Shown in pieces: positions 1 through 8,039 of a DNA stretch of 64,000 nt (the first letter of the stretch is position 1; every line of letters starts with the position of its first letter). The notes beneath the pieces are model-generated. The model made no database searches. It saw nothing but the letters and a program-made list of their open reading frames with translations, and was not told the DNA's origin. Source of the DNA: Sinomonas atrocyanea. GTDB lineage: Bacteria > Actinomycetota > Actinomycetes > Actinomycetales > Micrococcaceae. A program made the translations under genes and the position numbers. The stretch is taken from positions 2,914,001 to 2,978,000 of the forward strand of contig NZ_CP014518.1 of the NCBI RefSeq assembly GCF_001577305.1. Reading direction: 5' to 3'.

Positions 1-866
1 GCGATCCCCTCCGGGGTGGGGGTCGCGGCGGTCGCACCGACGGTGAGGCCGAGGGCACGCAGTTCTGCGGCGGTCGGCTCGCCGATCGCGATGAGCTGGA
101 CCGCCTCGAGCGGGCGCAGCGTCTCGTGGATCCTCCGGGCGGCGCTCGGCGAGGCGGCGACGACGGCGTCGATCCGGCCCGCGGCGAGCTCGCCGTTCGC
201 TTCGTGAGGGGTGAGGACGACGCCGGGCGCCTCCTCGCCGCCCTCGCCCGCGGCCACCGCCAGCACCGCGGTGAGGCGCCGGGCCGGGTCGGCCGGGTAG
301 TCCACGGTGCGGTAGGCGGTGACCGCCTCCACCGCCCAGCCCTTGGCCGCCAGGCCCTCGGCGAGCGTGGGCGCGGCGAGGTTGCTCTGCGGGACGAGGA
401 CGCGAGCGACACCGGCACCATCGGCCCCGGCAGCGCCGTCGTCGAGCCAGGACCACAGTTCGACGAGCCCCTCGGCGGACTGCCGGTCGCCCGGCGCGAG
501 GTCCACCCGCAGCCCCTCGGCCTCGAGGACCCGGCGCGAGCTCGGCCCGATGGTCGCGACGTGCACGGCCTCCGGGACAAGCTCGGCGAGCGTGGTCCCG
601 CGGCCGGCCGCGGCCTCCTTGAGCGCGCGCACCGTGGTGATGCTCGAGACGACGAGCCACGCGTATTCCCCGGCGGCGAGCCGGTCGAGGGCCGCGGACA
701 GCGCGGCCGGCTCCTCGGTGCGCTCGAAGTCGATGACGGGGAACAGGAGCGGCTCGGCTCCGGCCTGGGCGAGCGCACGGGCCATCGCTCCGGCCCGGTC
801 GGGGCTGCGCGTGAGCAGCACCCGGCGCCCCGCCAGCGCCGGCGCGCCCGCGTCCGGTGGCGCCAT
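1..866 (-). CDS. hemD: Uroporphyrinogen-III synthase HemD (partial, runs off window start)
   Basis: The minus-strand frame from ATG at 866 is open to the window edge, giving about 288 residues. It reads like uroporphyrinogen-III synthase, which closes and inverts ring D of hydroxymethylbilane in the cytoplasm. The N-terminus has the family's pattern (GRRVLLTRSPDRAG, then LLFPVIDFE), and VVSSITTVRAL and LVPQSNLAAPTLAEGL fit the two-lobed fold. The family is poorly conserved, so the assignment leans on context: its ATG overlaps the hemC stop by one base (TGATG), the classical hemC-hemD coupling. The C-terminus is outside the window, so a fused response-regulator-like domain, common in actinobacterial HemD, cannot be excluded. 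Confidence 0.85.
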   Translation of the reverse strand, partial: MAPPDAGAPALAGRRVLLTRSPDRAGAMARALAQAGAEPLLFPVIDFERTEEPAALSAALDRLAAGEYAWLVVSSITTVRALKEAAAGRGTTLAELVPEAVHVATIGPSSRRVLEAEGLRVDLAPGDRQSAEGLVELWSWLDDGAAGADGAGVARVLVPQSNLAAPTLAEGLAAKGWAVEAVTAYRTVDYPADPARRLTAVLAVAAGEGGEEAPGVVLTPHEANGELAAGRIDAVVAASPSAARRIHETLRPLEAVQLIAIGEPTAAELRALGLTVGATAATPTPEGI

Positions 867-1852
867 CAGGCGCCCAGGTCCGCGAACTCCGCGGCGCCCT
901 GCTCGAGCAGCTGTTCCGCGAGCTCGACGCCGAGCAGTGTCGCGCCGACCTCGGTGAGGCCGTCGGTGGCCCGGGCGAGCCGCAGGGACTTCGTGCCGTC
1001 CACCGCGCACACGATCGCGTCGAGGTGCAGCATGCTGCCCTTGCGCCGCGCGAACGCGCCGACGGGGGCGGCGCAGCCGGCCTCGAGGCGGGCCAGGAGC
1101 GCCCGTTCGGCGGTCACGGCGAGGCGGGTGTCGGCGTCGTCGATCGCGGCGAGCGCCTGGGCGAGCACCCCTTCCGCGGTGGCGGCGCCCCCGTGGGCGG
1201 GACGCTCGGGCGCGTCCCCGAGCCGGCACTCGACCGCGAGGGCGCCCTGGCCGGGCGCGGGCAGCATGGTGTCGGGCTCGAAGTACTCCGTCACCACCTC
1301 GGTGCGGCCGAGGCGGGCGAGGCCGGCCGCGGCGAGGACGACCGCGTCGAGGTCGCCGGGTGCGTCGGGCGCATTCCCCGGAAGGCCCGGGACGCGGCCG
1401 AGACGCGTGTCCACGTTGCCGCGGATGTCGAGGACCTCCAGGTCCGGGCGCAGGGCGCGCAGCTGGGCGGCGCGCCGGGGCGACCCGGTGCCGATCTTCG
1501 ATCCGGCGGGGAGCCGGTCGAGGGTGAGGCCGTCGCGCGCGCACAGGACGTCGCGCGCGTCGGCGCGGACGGGGATGGCCGCGACGGAGAGCCCGGGCTC
1601 GCCCGTGGTCGGGAGGTCCTTGAGCGAGTGGATCGCGACGTCGCAGCGGTCGGCCAGGAGCGCCTCGCGCAGCGCCGCCACGAACACGCCCGTGCCGCCG
1701 AGGGAGGCGAGCGAGCCGGTCTTGACGTCCCCCTCGGTGCGGATGCGCACGAGCTCGGTCGAGAAGCCGCCCACCGCGGCGAGCAGGTCCGCGGTCTGCT
1801 GCGACTGGGTCAGGGCCAGTGCGCTCCCGCGGGTTCCGATGCGGACCGACAT
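866..1852 (-). CDS. hemC: Porphobilinogen deaminase (hydroxymethylbilane synthase)
   Basis: Polymerises four porphobilinogens into hydroxymethylbilane. The 328-residue protein begins MSVRIGTRGSALALTQS, the family N-terminus, and shows VAIHSLKDLPT, IGTGSPRRAAQLRALRP and DIRGNVDTRLGR. The cysteine that carries the dipyrromethane cofactor is in LEAGCAAPVGAFA (Cys260). The start at 1852 was chosen over a longer open frame reaching 2341 because it matches the family start and lies 2 bases after the cpfC stop. The stop overlaps the hemD start. It is therefore part of the minus-strand haem operon cgoX/chdC-cpfC-hemC-hemD. Confidence 0.97.
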   Translation of the reverse strand: MSVRIGTRGSALALTQSQQTADLLAAVGGFSTELVRIRTEGDVKTGSLASLGGTGVFVAALREALLADRCDVAIHSLKDLPTTGEPGLSVAAIPVRADARDVLCARDGLTLDRLPAGSKIGTGSPRRAAQLRALRPDLEVLDIRGNVDTRLGRVPGLPGNAPDAPGDLDAVVLAAAGLARLGRTEVVTEYFEPDTMLPAPGQGALAVECRLGDAPERPAHGGAATAEGVLAQALAAIDDADTRLAVTAERALLARLEAGCAAPVGAFARRKGSMLHLDAIVCAVDGTKSLRLARATDGLTEVGATLLGVELAEQLLEQGAAEFADLGA

Positions 1853-1854
1853 GC

Positions 1855-3159
1855 TCAGCTCTCGCCGCCGTCCGGCTGGAGCGCGGCCGATTCCGGGCGC
1901 GGGTCGTGGGCGGTGCCCAGCTCGACGCCCTCCTCGGAGATGACCGGCTTGTCGGCGCGGAAGTTGGCGCAGCACCCGGGGCGGCACACGTCGTACCACG
2001 GGCCGAGGTCGCTCACGTGCGGACGGTCCGCCACGGTGCCCTGGGCCATGCGCTCGCGGAGCAGCTCCACGAGGCCGGCCACGAAGTCGCGGTGGACGCC
2101 CGGGGTGGGGACGCGGACGGCCTCGATGCCGAGCTCGGAGCAGGTCTCGAGGGCCTCGGTGTCGAGGTCCCACGCGACCTCCATGTGGTCGCTCACGAAC
2201 CCGAGCGGGACGATGACGATGCCCTTGAGAGCGGCAGCGCCGTCCTGGCCGGGGGCGATCGCGGTGATGTGGTCGTTGATGTCGGGCTCGAGCCACGGGA
2301 TGTGCGGCGCGCCCGAGCGGGACTGGTACACGAGGTCCCACTTCACCTCCGGGGCGCCGACGGCGGCCATGATCGCCCGCGCGTTGGCGAGGTGCTGGGC
2401 CACGTAGGCCGAGCCGCCCTCGAACGTGCGCGGCTCGCCCTCGGAACGGCCGGCGGCCTCGGCGTCACGGGTCGGGATCGAGTGCGTGGAGAACAGGACG
2501 CGGATCTCGCCGTCGCGCGAGCCGTCGGCGGCGTCGAGGGCCTCGCGGACCTGCTTGAGCCCGGCGGCGGTGCCCTCGACGAACGGGGCCACGAAGCCGG
2601 GGTGGTCGAAGTACTGGCGGATCTTGTCCACCCGGAGGCGCCCGGCGAGGCCGGTCTCGGTCAGGGCCACGCCGATGTCCTCGCGGTACTGCCGGCAGCT
2701 CGAGTAGCACGAGTAGACGCTCGTGGTGAGCATGAGGACCTTGCGGTGCCCGGCGTCGTAGATCTCCTGGAGCGTCTGCGGGATGTACGGGTCCCAGTTG
2801 CGGTTGCCCCAGTACACCGGGACGTCGATGCCCTGGGCAGCGAGCTCGGCCTCGAGGGCCGCCTTGAGCTCGCGGTTCTGGGCGTTGATCGGGCTGATCC
2901 CGCCGAACGCCCGGTAGTGGTGGCTGACCTCCTCGAGGCGCTCGTCGGGGATGCCCCGGCCGCGGGTGACGTTGCGCAGGAACGGGATGACGTCGTCCTG
3001 GCCCTCGGGACCGCCGAACGAGGCCAGCAGGATGGCGTCGTACTCGGTGGGAGCGGCGCGGCCGGCCTCGGTGACTGGGTTCGTCGCCGTGCTGACAGCG
3101 AGCGGTGCGGCGGCGCCGTCGACCGTGATCCCGAAGGTGCCGGTGGACTCCGCGCTCAC
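1855..3159 (-). CDS. cpfC: Coproporphyrin III ferrochelatase (ferrochelatase family)
   Basis: Inserts Fe(II) into the porphyrin ring. The 434-residue product has the ferrochelatase signatures: DAILLASFGGPEG near the N-terminus, RNWDPYIPQTLQEI, LFSTHSIP with the catalytic His, and VYQSRSGAPHIPWLEPD. The C-terminal CRPGCCANF plus CYSSCRQY resemble the cysteines that bind a [2Fe-2S] cluster in actinobacterial enzymes (family knowledge). Because the gene sits directly after chdC, the substrate is inferred to be coproporphyrin III rather than protoporphyrin IX. The start is GTG at 3159, whose GTGA overlaps the chdC stop; the first ~35 residues are a variable extension. Confidence 0.95.
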   Translation of the reverse strand: MSAESTGTFGITVDGAAAPLAVSTATNPVTEAGRAAPTEYDAILLASFGGPEGQDDVIPFLRNVTRGRGIPDERLEEVSHHYRAFGGISPINAQNRELKAALEAELAAQGIDVPVYWGNRNWDPYIPQTLQEIYDAGHRKVLMLTTSVYSCYSSCRQYREDIGVALTETGLAGRLRVDKIRQYFDHPGFVAPFVEGTAAGLKQVREALDAADGSRDGEIRVLFSTHSIPTRDAEAAGRSEGEPRTFEGGSAYVAQHLANARAIMAAVGAPEVKWDLVYQSRSGAPHIPWLEPDINDHITAIAPGQDGAAALKGIVIVPLGFVSDHMEVAWDLDTEALETCSELGIEAVRVPTPGVHRDFVAGLVELLRERMAQGTVADRPHVSDLGPWYDVCRPGCCANFRADKPVISEEGVELGTAHDPRPESAALQPDGGES

Positions 3160-3872
3160 GCGAGCACCTCTGCGATCTCGGCCGCGGAGATGCGGCGCCC
3201 GGTGTAGAACGGGACTTCCTCGCGGACGTGGTTGCGGGCATCGGTGTAGCGCAGGTGGCGCATCATGTCCACGAGGTCCACCAGCTCGGGGGCCTCGAGC
3301 GCGAGGAGCCACTCCCAGTCCCCGAGCGCGAAGGCGGAGACGGTGTTGGACAGGACCTGCGGGAAGTCGCGTCCGAGCATGCCGTGGTCGCGCAGCATGC
3401 GGGCGCGCTCGTCGGCGGGGAGCAGGTACCACTCGTAGGAGCGGACGAACGGGTACACGGTCAGCCACGTGCTCGGCTCGACCCCGCGGGAGAACGCGGG
3501 GGTGTGGCCCTTGGCGAACTCGGCCTCGCGGTGCACGCCCATGGCGGACCAGGCGATCTCGGTGCCGTCGAAGAGCTCGCTGCGGCGGATATCGCGCACG
3601 CCCTGCTGGAGCGCCTCCGGCTGCGGCCCGTGCAGCCACACCATGATGTCGGCGTCGGCGCGCATCGCGGAGACGTCGTAGGTGCCGCGGACGGTGACGC
3701 CCGCGGACGCGAGGCGCGCCACGAGCGACTCGAACTCGGTCACGGCGCTTCCGGCGGGGGCGGCAGCGCCCGGGACGCGGCGGAACACGGTCCAGAGGGT
3801 GAAGAACTGCTGCTCTGCAGCGTCACCCTCGCCCGCGGCTTTGGTGACAGATTCGACGGATGTGTGGCTCAT
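3156..3872 (-). CDS. chdC: Coproheme decarboxylase (HemQ/ChdC, chlorite dismutase family)
   Basis: Converts iron-coproporphyrin III to haem b by two oxidative decarboxylations, the last step of the coproporphyrin-dependent route. With ATG at 3872 the protein has 238 residues. Aligned on the Corynebacterium enzyme, the functional set is present with constant +5 spacing: His123 (H118), catalytic Tyr140 in TVYPF (Y135), Trp148 (W143) and proximal His163 in RDHGML (H158); the numbering comparison is from memory. An AAGGAG lies about 13 bases before the ATG; an upstream in-frame ATG at 3914 is less likely. A perfect palindrome at 3918-3934 sits in the 88-base gap behind cgoX, so the gene probably also has its own regulated promoter. 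Confidence 0.96.
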   Translation of the reverse strand: MSHTSVESVTKAAGEGDAAEQQFFTLWTVFRRVPGAAAPAGSAVTEFESLVARLASAGVTVRGTYDVSAMRADADIMVWLHGPQPEALQQGVRDIRRSELFDGTEIAWSAMGVHREAEFAKGHTPAFSRGVEPSTWLTVYPFVRSYEWYLLPADERARMLRDHGMLGRDFPQVLSNTVSAFALGDWEWLLALEAPELVDLVDMMRHLRYTDARNHVREEVPFYTGRRISAAEIAEVLA

Positions 3873-3917
3873 GGTGACCAGTGTGCTCCTTCGGATGGGC
3901 CAAATCGAATTCAAATG

Positions 3918-3934
3918 TTCTACAGGGTGTAGAA
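3918..3934. promoter_or_regulatory. Perfect palindrome TTCTACA-GGG-TGTAGAA upstream of chdC
   Basis: A 7-3-7 perfect inverted repeat lies 46-62 bases upstream of the chdC start in the only real gap of the minus-strand haem operon. The left arm recurs exactly (TTCTACA, 6618-6624) just upstream of the hemA -10 box. The core TACA...TGTA resembles operators of BlaI/CopY-type winged-helix repressors, but with a 3-base spacer. A repressor operator for haem or metal control is inferred; no regulator gene is adjacent. Confidence 0.5.
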
Positions 3935-3960
3935 GTGATGAAGATCACATCGGCGGGGGC

Positions 3961-5484
3961 TCAGGCAGGCCCGGTGCGCGCCAGTGCGGACGCGACGGCC
4001 GCGGCCTGCGAGCGCGCGTCCGGGATCACGGCGGCGAGGCCGTTCCCCGCGGCCCAGCCACCCACGACGGCGAGGCCGGGCTGGGCGGCGACGAGCCTCC
4101 GGATCGCGGCCACGCGGTCCCGATGGCCCACCGTGGCGAACGGGAGGGCGCCCTCCCAGCGCACCACGTCCCAACCGAGGACGTCGTCCGGGGAGACGGC
4201 CACGCCGAGGAGGGCGGAGGCGTCCTCGACGGCCGCCGCGAACAGCTCGTCGTCGGTCTCGGGCTCGGCCCCGGCCTCGGCGATCCCGGCCGGCGGGTCC
4301 CCGGCGCGGCCGTAGGAGAGCCGCACCACGTGCGTCCCCTCCCCCGCCCGGGCCGCGAGCCAGTCCCACTTGGCCGTCGCATGCGTCAGCGCCTTCGCCC
4401 GGATGCCGGGCACCTGCGGCGCCACGAGCACCCCGGTCCCGCGCGGGCGCGCGTCGAGCGCCGGGCAGTCGAGGACGAGCGTGACGAGCTTGACCTCTGG
4501 CCCGGGAACCGGCTCCTGGCCGGCGAGCGCCGGGACGGCGTCGGAGAGGAGCTCGACGGCGGCCGGGCCACCGAGCGCGACCACGACCACCTCTGCCTCG
4601 TAGACCTCCTCGGGGCGCGCCGGGGCGTCCTCCGGCCCGTCGCCCGCCGGCGCGACCGCGCCCACCCGCCAGAGGACCGCGCCGCCGTCGCCCGCGGAGC
4701 GGTCCAGCCGGTCCACGCGCTGGCCGAGCTCGAGGCGGACGCCGTCCGCCTCGAGCTCGCGCACGAGCGCAGCGACGATGCGGTGGAGGCCGCCGCTGAT
4801 GCCCGCCACCGCTGAGCCGGCCTTCTGCCCCCGGGAGGCTCCCCGCTGCACGGCGACGGCGGCCGCGAGGGAACCTTCCTGGGCCATGAGTCGTCGGAGG
4901 CCCGGGGCGACCATGTCGGCGTCGAGCATCGCCGGATCCGCGGAGTGGACGCCGCCCACCACGGGGGCGACGAGGCGCTCGAGGACGCGCCGGCCCATCC
5001 GGGCCCGCACGAGGTCGGCCACGCTGGCCTGCCCGCCCGGCTTCCGCACGGGGAGCCACCGGTCCAGGGAGGCGCGCACCGATCCGCGCAGGCCCAGGGC
5101 CTTGCGGACCTCCGGGTCCCAGGGGTTCGCCGGGATGCCGAGGACACCGGTCTTGGGCAGTTCCCGGGGGCCGTCTGGCAGCAGGACCCACGCCCCGGCG
5201 GGGTGGGGCGCCACGATGTCGCCGCCGAGCCCGACCTCCTGGACGAGGGTGCGGACGGCATCGGTGCGCGTCGCGAAGGACTCCGCCCCGCTGTCCAGCG
5301 TCAGCCCGGCCACCTCGTGCTCCCCGATGCACCCGCCCCAGCGGGCGCCGGCCTCGAGCACCGTCACCTCGAGGCCGGCCCGCCGCAGCTCGAGGGCTGC
5401 GACCAGGCCGGAAATGCCCCCGCCCGCCACGAGTGCGCGGGGCGGCCGTGCGGCGCTGCTGCCGGGGCCGACGCTGCCGGGCAT
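3961..5484 (-). CDS. cgoX: Coproporphyrinogen III oxidase (HemY/HemG2-type FAD oxidase)
   Basis: FAD-dependent oxidase of 507 residues that makes coproporphyrin III from coproporphyrinogen III in organisms with ChdC; the older name is protoporphyrinogen oxidase HemY. The dinucleotide-binding motif GGGISGLVAALELRRAG is at residues 21-37, followed by VTVLEAGARWGG and LDSGAESFATR; the C-terminus has VVGGWAAGNGLAAVIPDAR, the usual FAD-contacting segment. Its ATG overlaps the hemE stop (TGATG at 5482-5486), so translation is coupled to hemE. It ends 88 bases before chdC. Oxygen-dependent membrane-associated activity is family knowledge. Confidence 0.94.
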   Translation of the reverse strand: MPGSVGPGSSAARPPRALVAGGGISGLVAALELRRAGLEVTVLEAGARWGGCIGEHEVAGLTLDSGAESFATRTDAVRTLVQEVGLGGDIVAPHPAGAWVLLPDGPRELPKTGVLGIPANPWDPEVRKALGLRGSVRASLDRWLPVRKPGGQASVADLVRARMGRRVLERLVAPVVGGVHSADPAMLDADMVAPGLRRLMAQEGSLAAAVAVQRGASRGQKAGSAVAGISGGLHRIVAALVRELEADGVRLELGQRVDRLDRSAGDGGAVLWRVGAVAPAGDGPEDAPARPEEVYEAEVVVVALGGPAAVELLSDAVPALAGQEPVPGPEVKLVTLVLDCPALDARPRGTGVLVAPQVPGIRAKALTHATAKWDWLAARAGEGTHVVRLSYGRAGDPPAGIAEAGAEPETDDELFAAAVEDASALLGVAVSPDDVLGWDVVRWEGALPFATVGHRDRVAAIRRLVAAQPGLAVVGGWAAGNGLAAVIPDARSQAAAVASALARTGPA

Positions 5485-6545
5485 CAGTAGGTGATCGAGT
5501 GGACGAGCTCGACCACGCGGGTCAGGACGTCCGGGTCGGTCTCCGGCGGGACGCCGTGGCCGAGGTTGACCACGTGGCCCGGGGCCGAGGCGCCGCCCTT
5601 CACCACATCGCGGACGTGCGCCTCGAGGGTGTTCCACGGCGCGGCCAGGAGTGCGGGGTCGATGTTGCCCTGGAGCACCACGCGGCCGCCCAGCCGGCGG
5701 TTCGCCTCGTGCAGCGGCAGCCGGTAGTCGACGCCGACGACGTCGACACCGACCTCGTACATCGCGCCGAGCAGCTCGGAGGTGCCGGTGCCGAAGTGGA
5801 CGAGCGGCGCGCCGAGGTCGCGCACGTGGTCGAGCGCCTGGGACGAGTACGGGGCCACGAAGCGGCGGTAGTCCTCGAGGCCGAGCGAGCCGGCCCAGGA
5901 GTCGAAGAGCTGCCCCGCCGAGGCGCCCGCCTCGATCTGGGCCCGCAGGAAGCGCCCGGAGGCGTCCGCTGTCCAGGCCATGAGCGCCGCCCATGTTCCC
6001 GGATCGCCGTGCATCATGGTTCGGGGACCGAGGTGGTCGCGCGACGGGCGGCCCTCGACCATGTAGGCCGCCACCGTGAACGGGGCACCGGCGAAGCCGA
6101 TGAGGGGGGTGGTGCCGAGCTCGTCCACGGTGAGGCGGACGGCCTCGCGGATCGGCTCGAGGGCCGCGTCGGTGAGGCGCGGGAGCGCGGCGACGTCCGT
6201 TTCGGTGCGGACGGGGTTCGCCAGGACGGGCCCCACCCCGGGGACGATGTCCACGTCCACGCCGGCGAGCTTGAGGGGGATGACGATGTCGGAGAAGAAG
6301 ATCCCGGCGTCCACGTCGTGCCGGCGCACCGGCTGGAGGGTGATCTCCGCGGCGAGCTCGGGCCGCAGGCACGCCTCGAGCATGCCCACCCCCTCGCGGG
6401 CCTTGCGGTACTCGGGCAGCGAGCGGCCGGCTTGGCGCATGAACCAGACGGGCTTCCGGCTCGGCCGGCCCCCGCGGTATGCCGTGATGAGCGGCGACTG
6501 CGCCGTCCGTCCGTCCTTGAGCGGGTGGTCTGGGCTGAGTGTCAT
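5484..6545 (-). CDS. hemE: Uroporphyrinogen decarboxylase
   Basis: Decarboxylates uroporphyrinogen III to coproporphyrinogen III. The 353-residue protein contains KPVWFMRQAGRSLPEYR, the substrate-binding Arg-rich loop, FFSDIVIPLKLAG with the conserved Asp, and GFAGAPFTVAAYM. It is the first gene of the minus-strand haem operon and is divergent from hemA with 108 bases between starts. No Shine-Dalgarno is visible; a GACAAT hexamer ends 6 bases before the ATG, so a leaderless message is possible. Confidence 0.97.
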   Translation of the reverse strand: MTLSPDHPLKDGRTAQSPLITAYRGGRPSRKPVWFMRQAGRSLPEYRKAREGVGMLEACLRPELAAEITLQPVRRHDVDAGIFFSDIVIPLKLAGVDVDIVPGVGPVLANPVRTETDVAALPRLTDAALEPIREAVRLTVDELGTTPLIGFAGAPFTVAAYMVEGRPSRDHLGPRTMMHGDPGTWAALMAWTADASGRFLRAQIEAGASAGQLFDSWAGSLGLEDYRRFVAPYSSQALDHVRDLGAPLVHFGTGTSELLGAMYEVGVDVVGVDYRLPLHEANRRLGGRVVLQGNIDPALLAAPWNTLEAHVRDVVKGGASAPGHVVNLGHGVPPETDPDVLTRVVELVHSITY

Positions 6546-6617
6546 GGGCCGATTGTCTCAAACGCCTCCAAGGCCCTTGGCGACACGCTGTCACAGGAGT
6601 GTGCTGCAGACGACGTT

Positions 6618-6653
6618 TTCTACACCCGAGCGAAAAGCTATGATGGCAGGGCT
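6618..6653 (+). promoter_or_regulatory. hemA promoter with TTCTACA half-site, nearly leaderless
   Basis: TATGAT at 6639-6644 is a good -10 box only 9 bases before the hemA GTG, so the transcript would have almost no leader. The -35 region is poor. TTCTACA (6618-6624), identical to one arm of the chdC palindrome, lies over the -35 position; the opposite arm is degenerate (GAGCGAA). Shared control of the two haem transcripts is inferred. Confidence 0.5.
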
Positions 6654-7997
6654 GTGGTTGTTTTCTCCCTCACGGCGACTCACGCCGACACCGACCTTGA
6701 GACCGTTGCCCAATTGAGCACCGGCGCTACCTCCGTGGCCGCAGGGGCCGCTTCCTCCCCCGCCCTGGAGGGCGCCGTGGTGCTGGCGACCTGCAACCGC
6801 TACGAGATCTACGCCGAGGCGGCGAGCCACGAGGACGTGGAGGCCGCACGGTCCGCGATCATCTCCGAGATCAGCGCGCGCAGCGGCATCCCCGAGGACC
6901 GGGTGTCCCGGGCGTTCGCCCTCGCGCAGGGCCGCGAAGTGACCCGCCACCTCTTCTCCGTCAGCTCGGGGCTCGATTCCGCAGTCGTGGGCGAGCGCGA
7001 GATCGCCGGCCAGGTCCGCCGCGCCCTCATCTCCGCCCAGGAGCAGGGGACGGCGAGCCCCGCGCTCGTGCGCCTGTTCCAGAACGCGTCGAAGACGGCC
7101 AAGGAGGTCGGCACCCAGACGGCGCTCGGCAGCCGCGGCCTGTCCATCGTCTCCGTGGCGCTCGACCTCGCCGAGGACCTCGCCGAGGAGCGCTCCTGGG
7201 ACGGCAAGAAGGCCGTGCTCTTCGGCACCGGCGCCTATGCCGGGGCCACGATGGCCCTGCTGAAGGAGCGCGGCGTCGCGCAGGTCTCCGTCTACTCTTC
7301 CTCCGGCCGTGCCCGCGAGTTCGCGGCCGCCCGCGGCGGGATCGCCGTGAACGCCAGCGGCCTGCCGCAGGCCATCGCCGAGGCCGACGTGCTCATCGGC
7401 TGCAGCGGCTCGGACAACCCCATGGAGGCCGTCGAGCTCGCCGCGATCCGAGAGGACTCGCCGCAGCAGCTCGTCGTGATCGACCTCGCCCTCACCCACG
7501 ACTTCGATCCGGGGGTGGGCACGCTCGACGGGGTGGAACTGATCACGCTCGAGTCCGTCCGTCTCGCGGCGCCCGAGGAGCAGGCCGAGTCCCTGGCCCA
7601 GGCCAGCGCGATCGTCTCGGCCGCGGCCTCCGACTTCGAGGCCGAGCGCCAGGCCCGCCAGGCCGACGCCGCGATCGTGGCCCTGCGCCGCCACACGATG
7701 GCGGTGCTCGATGCCGAGATCGAGAAGGTCCGCGCGCGCCACGGCTGCACGGCCGCCGCCGAGGAGGTGGAGTTCGCCATGCGCCGCATGGTCAAGCAGC
7801 TCCTCCACACGCCGACGGTCCGGGCCAAGCAGCTCGCGGCCGAGGGCCGTGAGAGCGAGTACCTCGCGGCGCTCGAGGCGCTCTACGGCATCAGCGTGGC
7901 CATCCCGGGGATGGTCGCCCCGACGAACGGCGCCGGCCCGGCAGCGGCCTCCGCCGGGGACGCCGACTGCCCGGTGGACCACTCCCGCGCCGTCTGA
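6654..7997 (+). CDS. hemA: Glutamyl-tRNA reductase
   Basis: Reduces Glu-tRNA to glutamate-1-semialdehyde with NADPH, the committed step of tetrapyrrole synthesis by the C5 route. The GTG at 6654 gives 447 residues starting VVVFSLTATHADTDLETVAQL, typical for actinobacterial HemA. The active-site Cys is in ATCNRYEIY (residue 47), SSGLDSAVVGEREIAGQVRRA is the tRNA/substrate domain motif, and FGTGAYAG is the NADPH-binding loop; a helical dimerisation domain follows. The gene is monocistronic here and is closed by a hairpin at 8004-8023. No Shine-Dalgarno is apparent. Confidence 0.97.
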   Translation: MVVFSLTATHADTDLETVAQLSTGATSVAAGAASSPALEGAVVLATCNRYEIYAEAASHEDVEAARSAIISEISARSGIPEDRVSRAFALAQGREVTRHLFSVSSGLDSAVVGEREIAGQVRRALISAQEQGTASPALVRLFQNASKTAKEVGTQTALGSRGLSIVSVALDLAEDLAEERSWDGKKAVLFGTGAYAGATMALLKERGVAQVSVYSSSGRAREFAAARGGIAVNASGLPQAIAEADVLIGCSGSDNPMEAVELAAIREDSPQQLVVIDLALTHDFDPGVGTLDGVELITLESVRLAAPEEQAESLAQASAIVSAAASDFEAERQARQADAAIVALRRHTMAVLDAEIEKVRARHGCTAAAEEVEFAMRRMVKQLLHTPTVRAKQLAAEGRESEYLAALEALYGISVAIPGMVAPTNGAGPAAASAGDADCPVDHSRAV

Positions 7998-8003
7998 GCC
8001 ACC

Positions 8004-8023
8004 ACGGGGGCCTTGGCCCCCGC
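8004..8023. terminator. Bidirectional terminator between hemA and moeZ
   Basis: ACGGGGGCC-TT-GGCCCCCGC, a compact GC hairpin between the two convergent genes. There is no U tract, as is common for actinobacterial terminators. Confidence 0.7.
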
Positions 8024-8039
8024 AGACCGGCGTACCGCC

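Noticed and set aside
3156..3914. Longer chdC start at 3914 (14 additional residues)
   Set aside because: The added segment is not typical for the family, and AAGGAG is positioned for the ATG at 3872.
126..3932. Long plus-strand open frames opposite the haem operon (for example 126-1943, 857-2407, 1819-3207)
   Set aside because: They are antisense shadows of hemD, hemC, cpfC and chdC; their translations are Arg/Gly/Ala-rich without any family motif, as expected in high-GC DNA.
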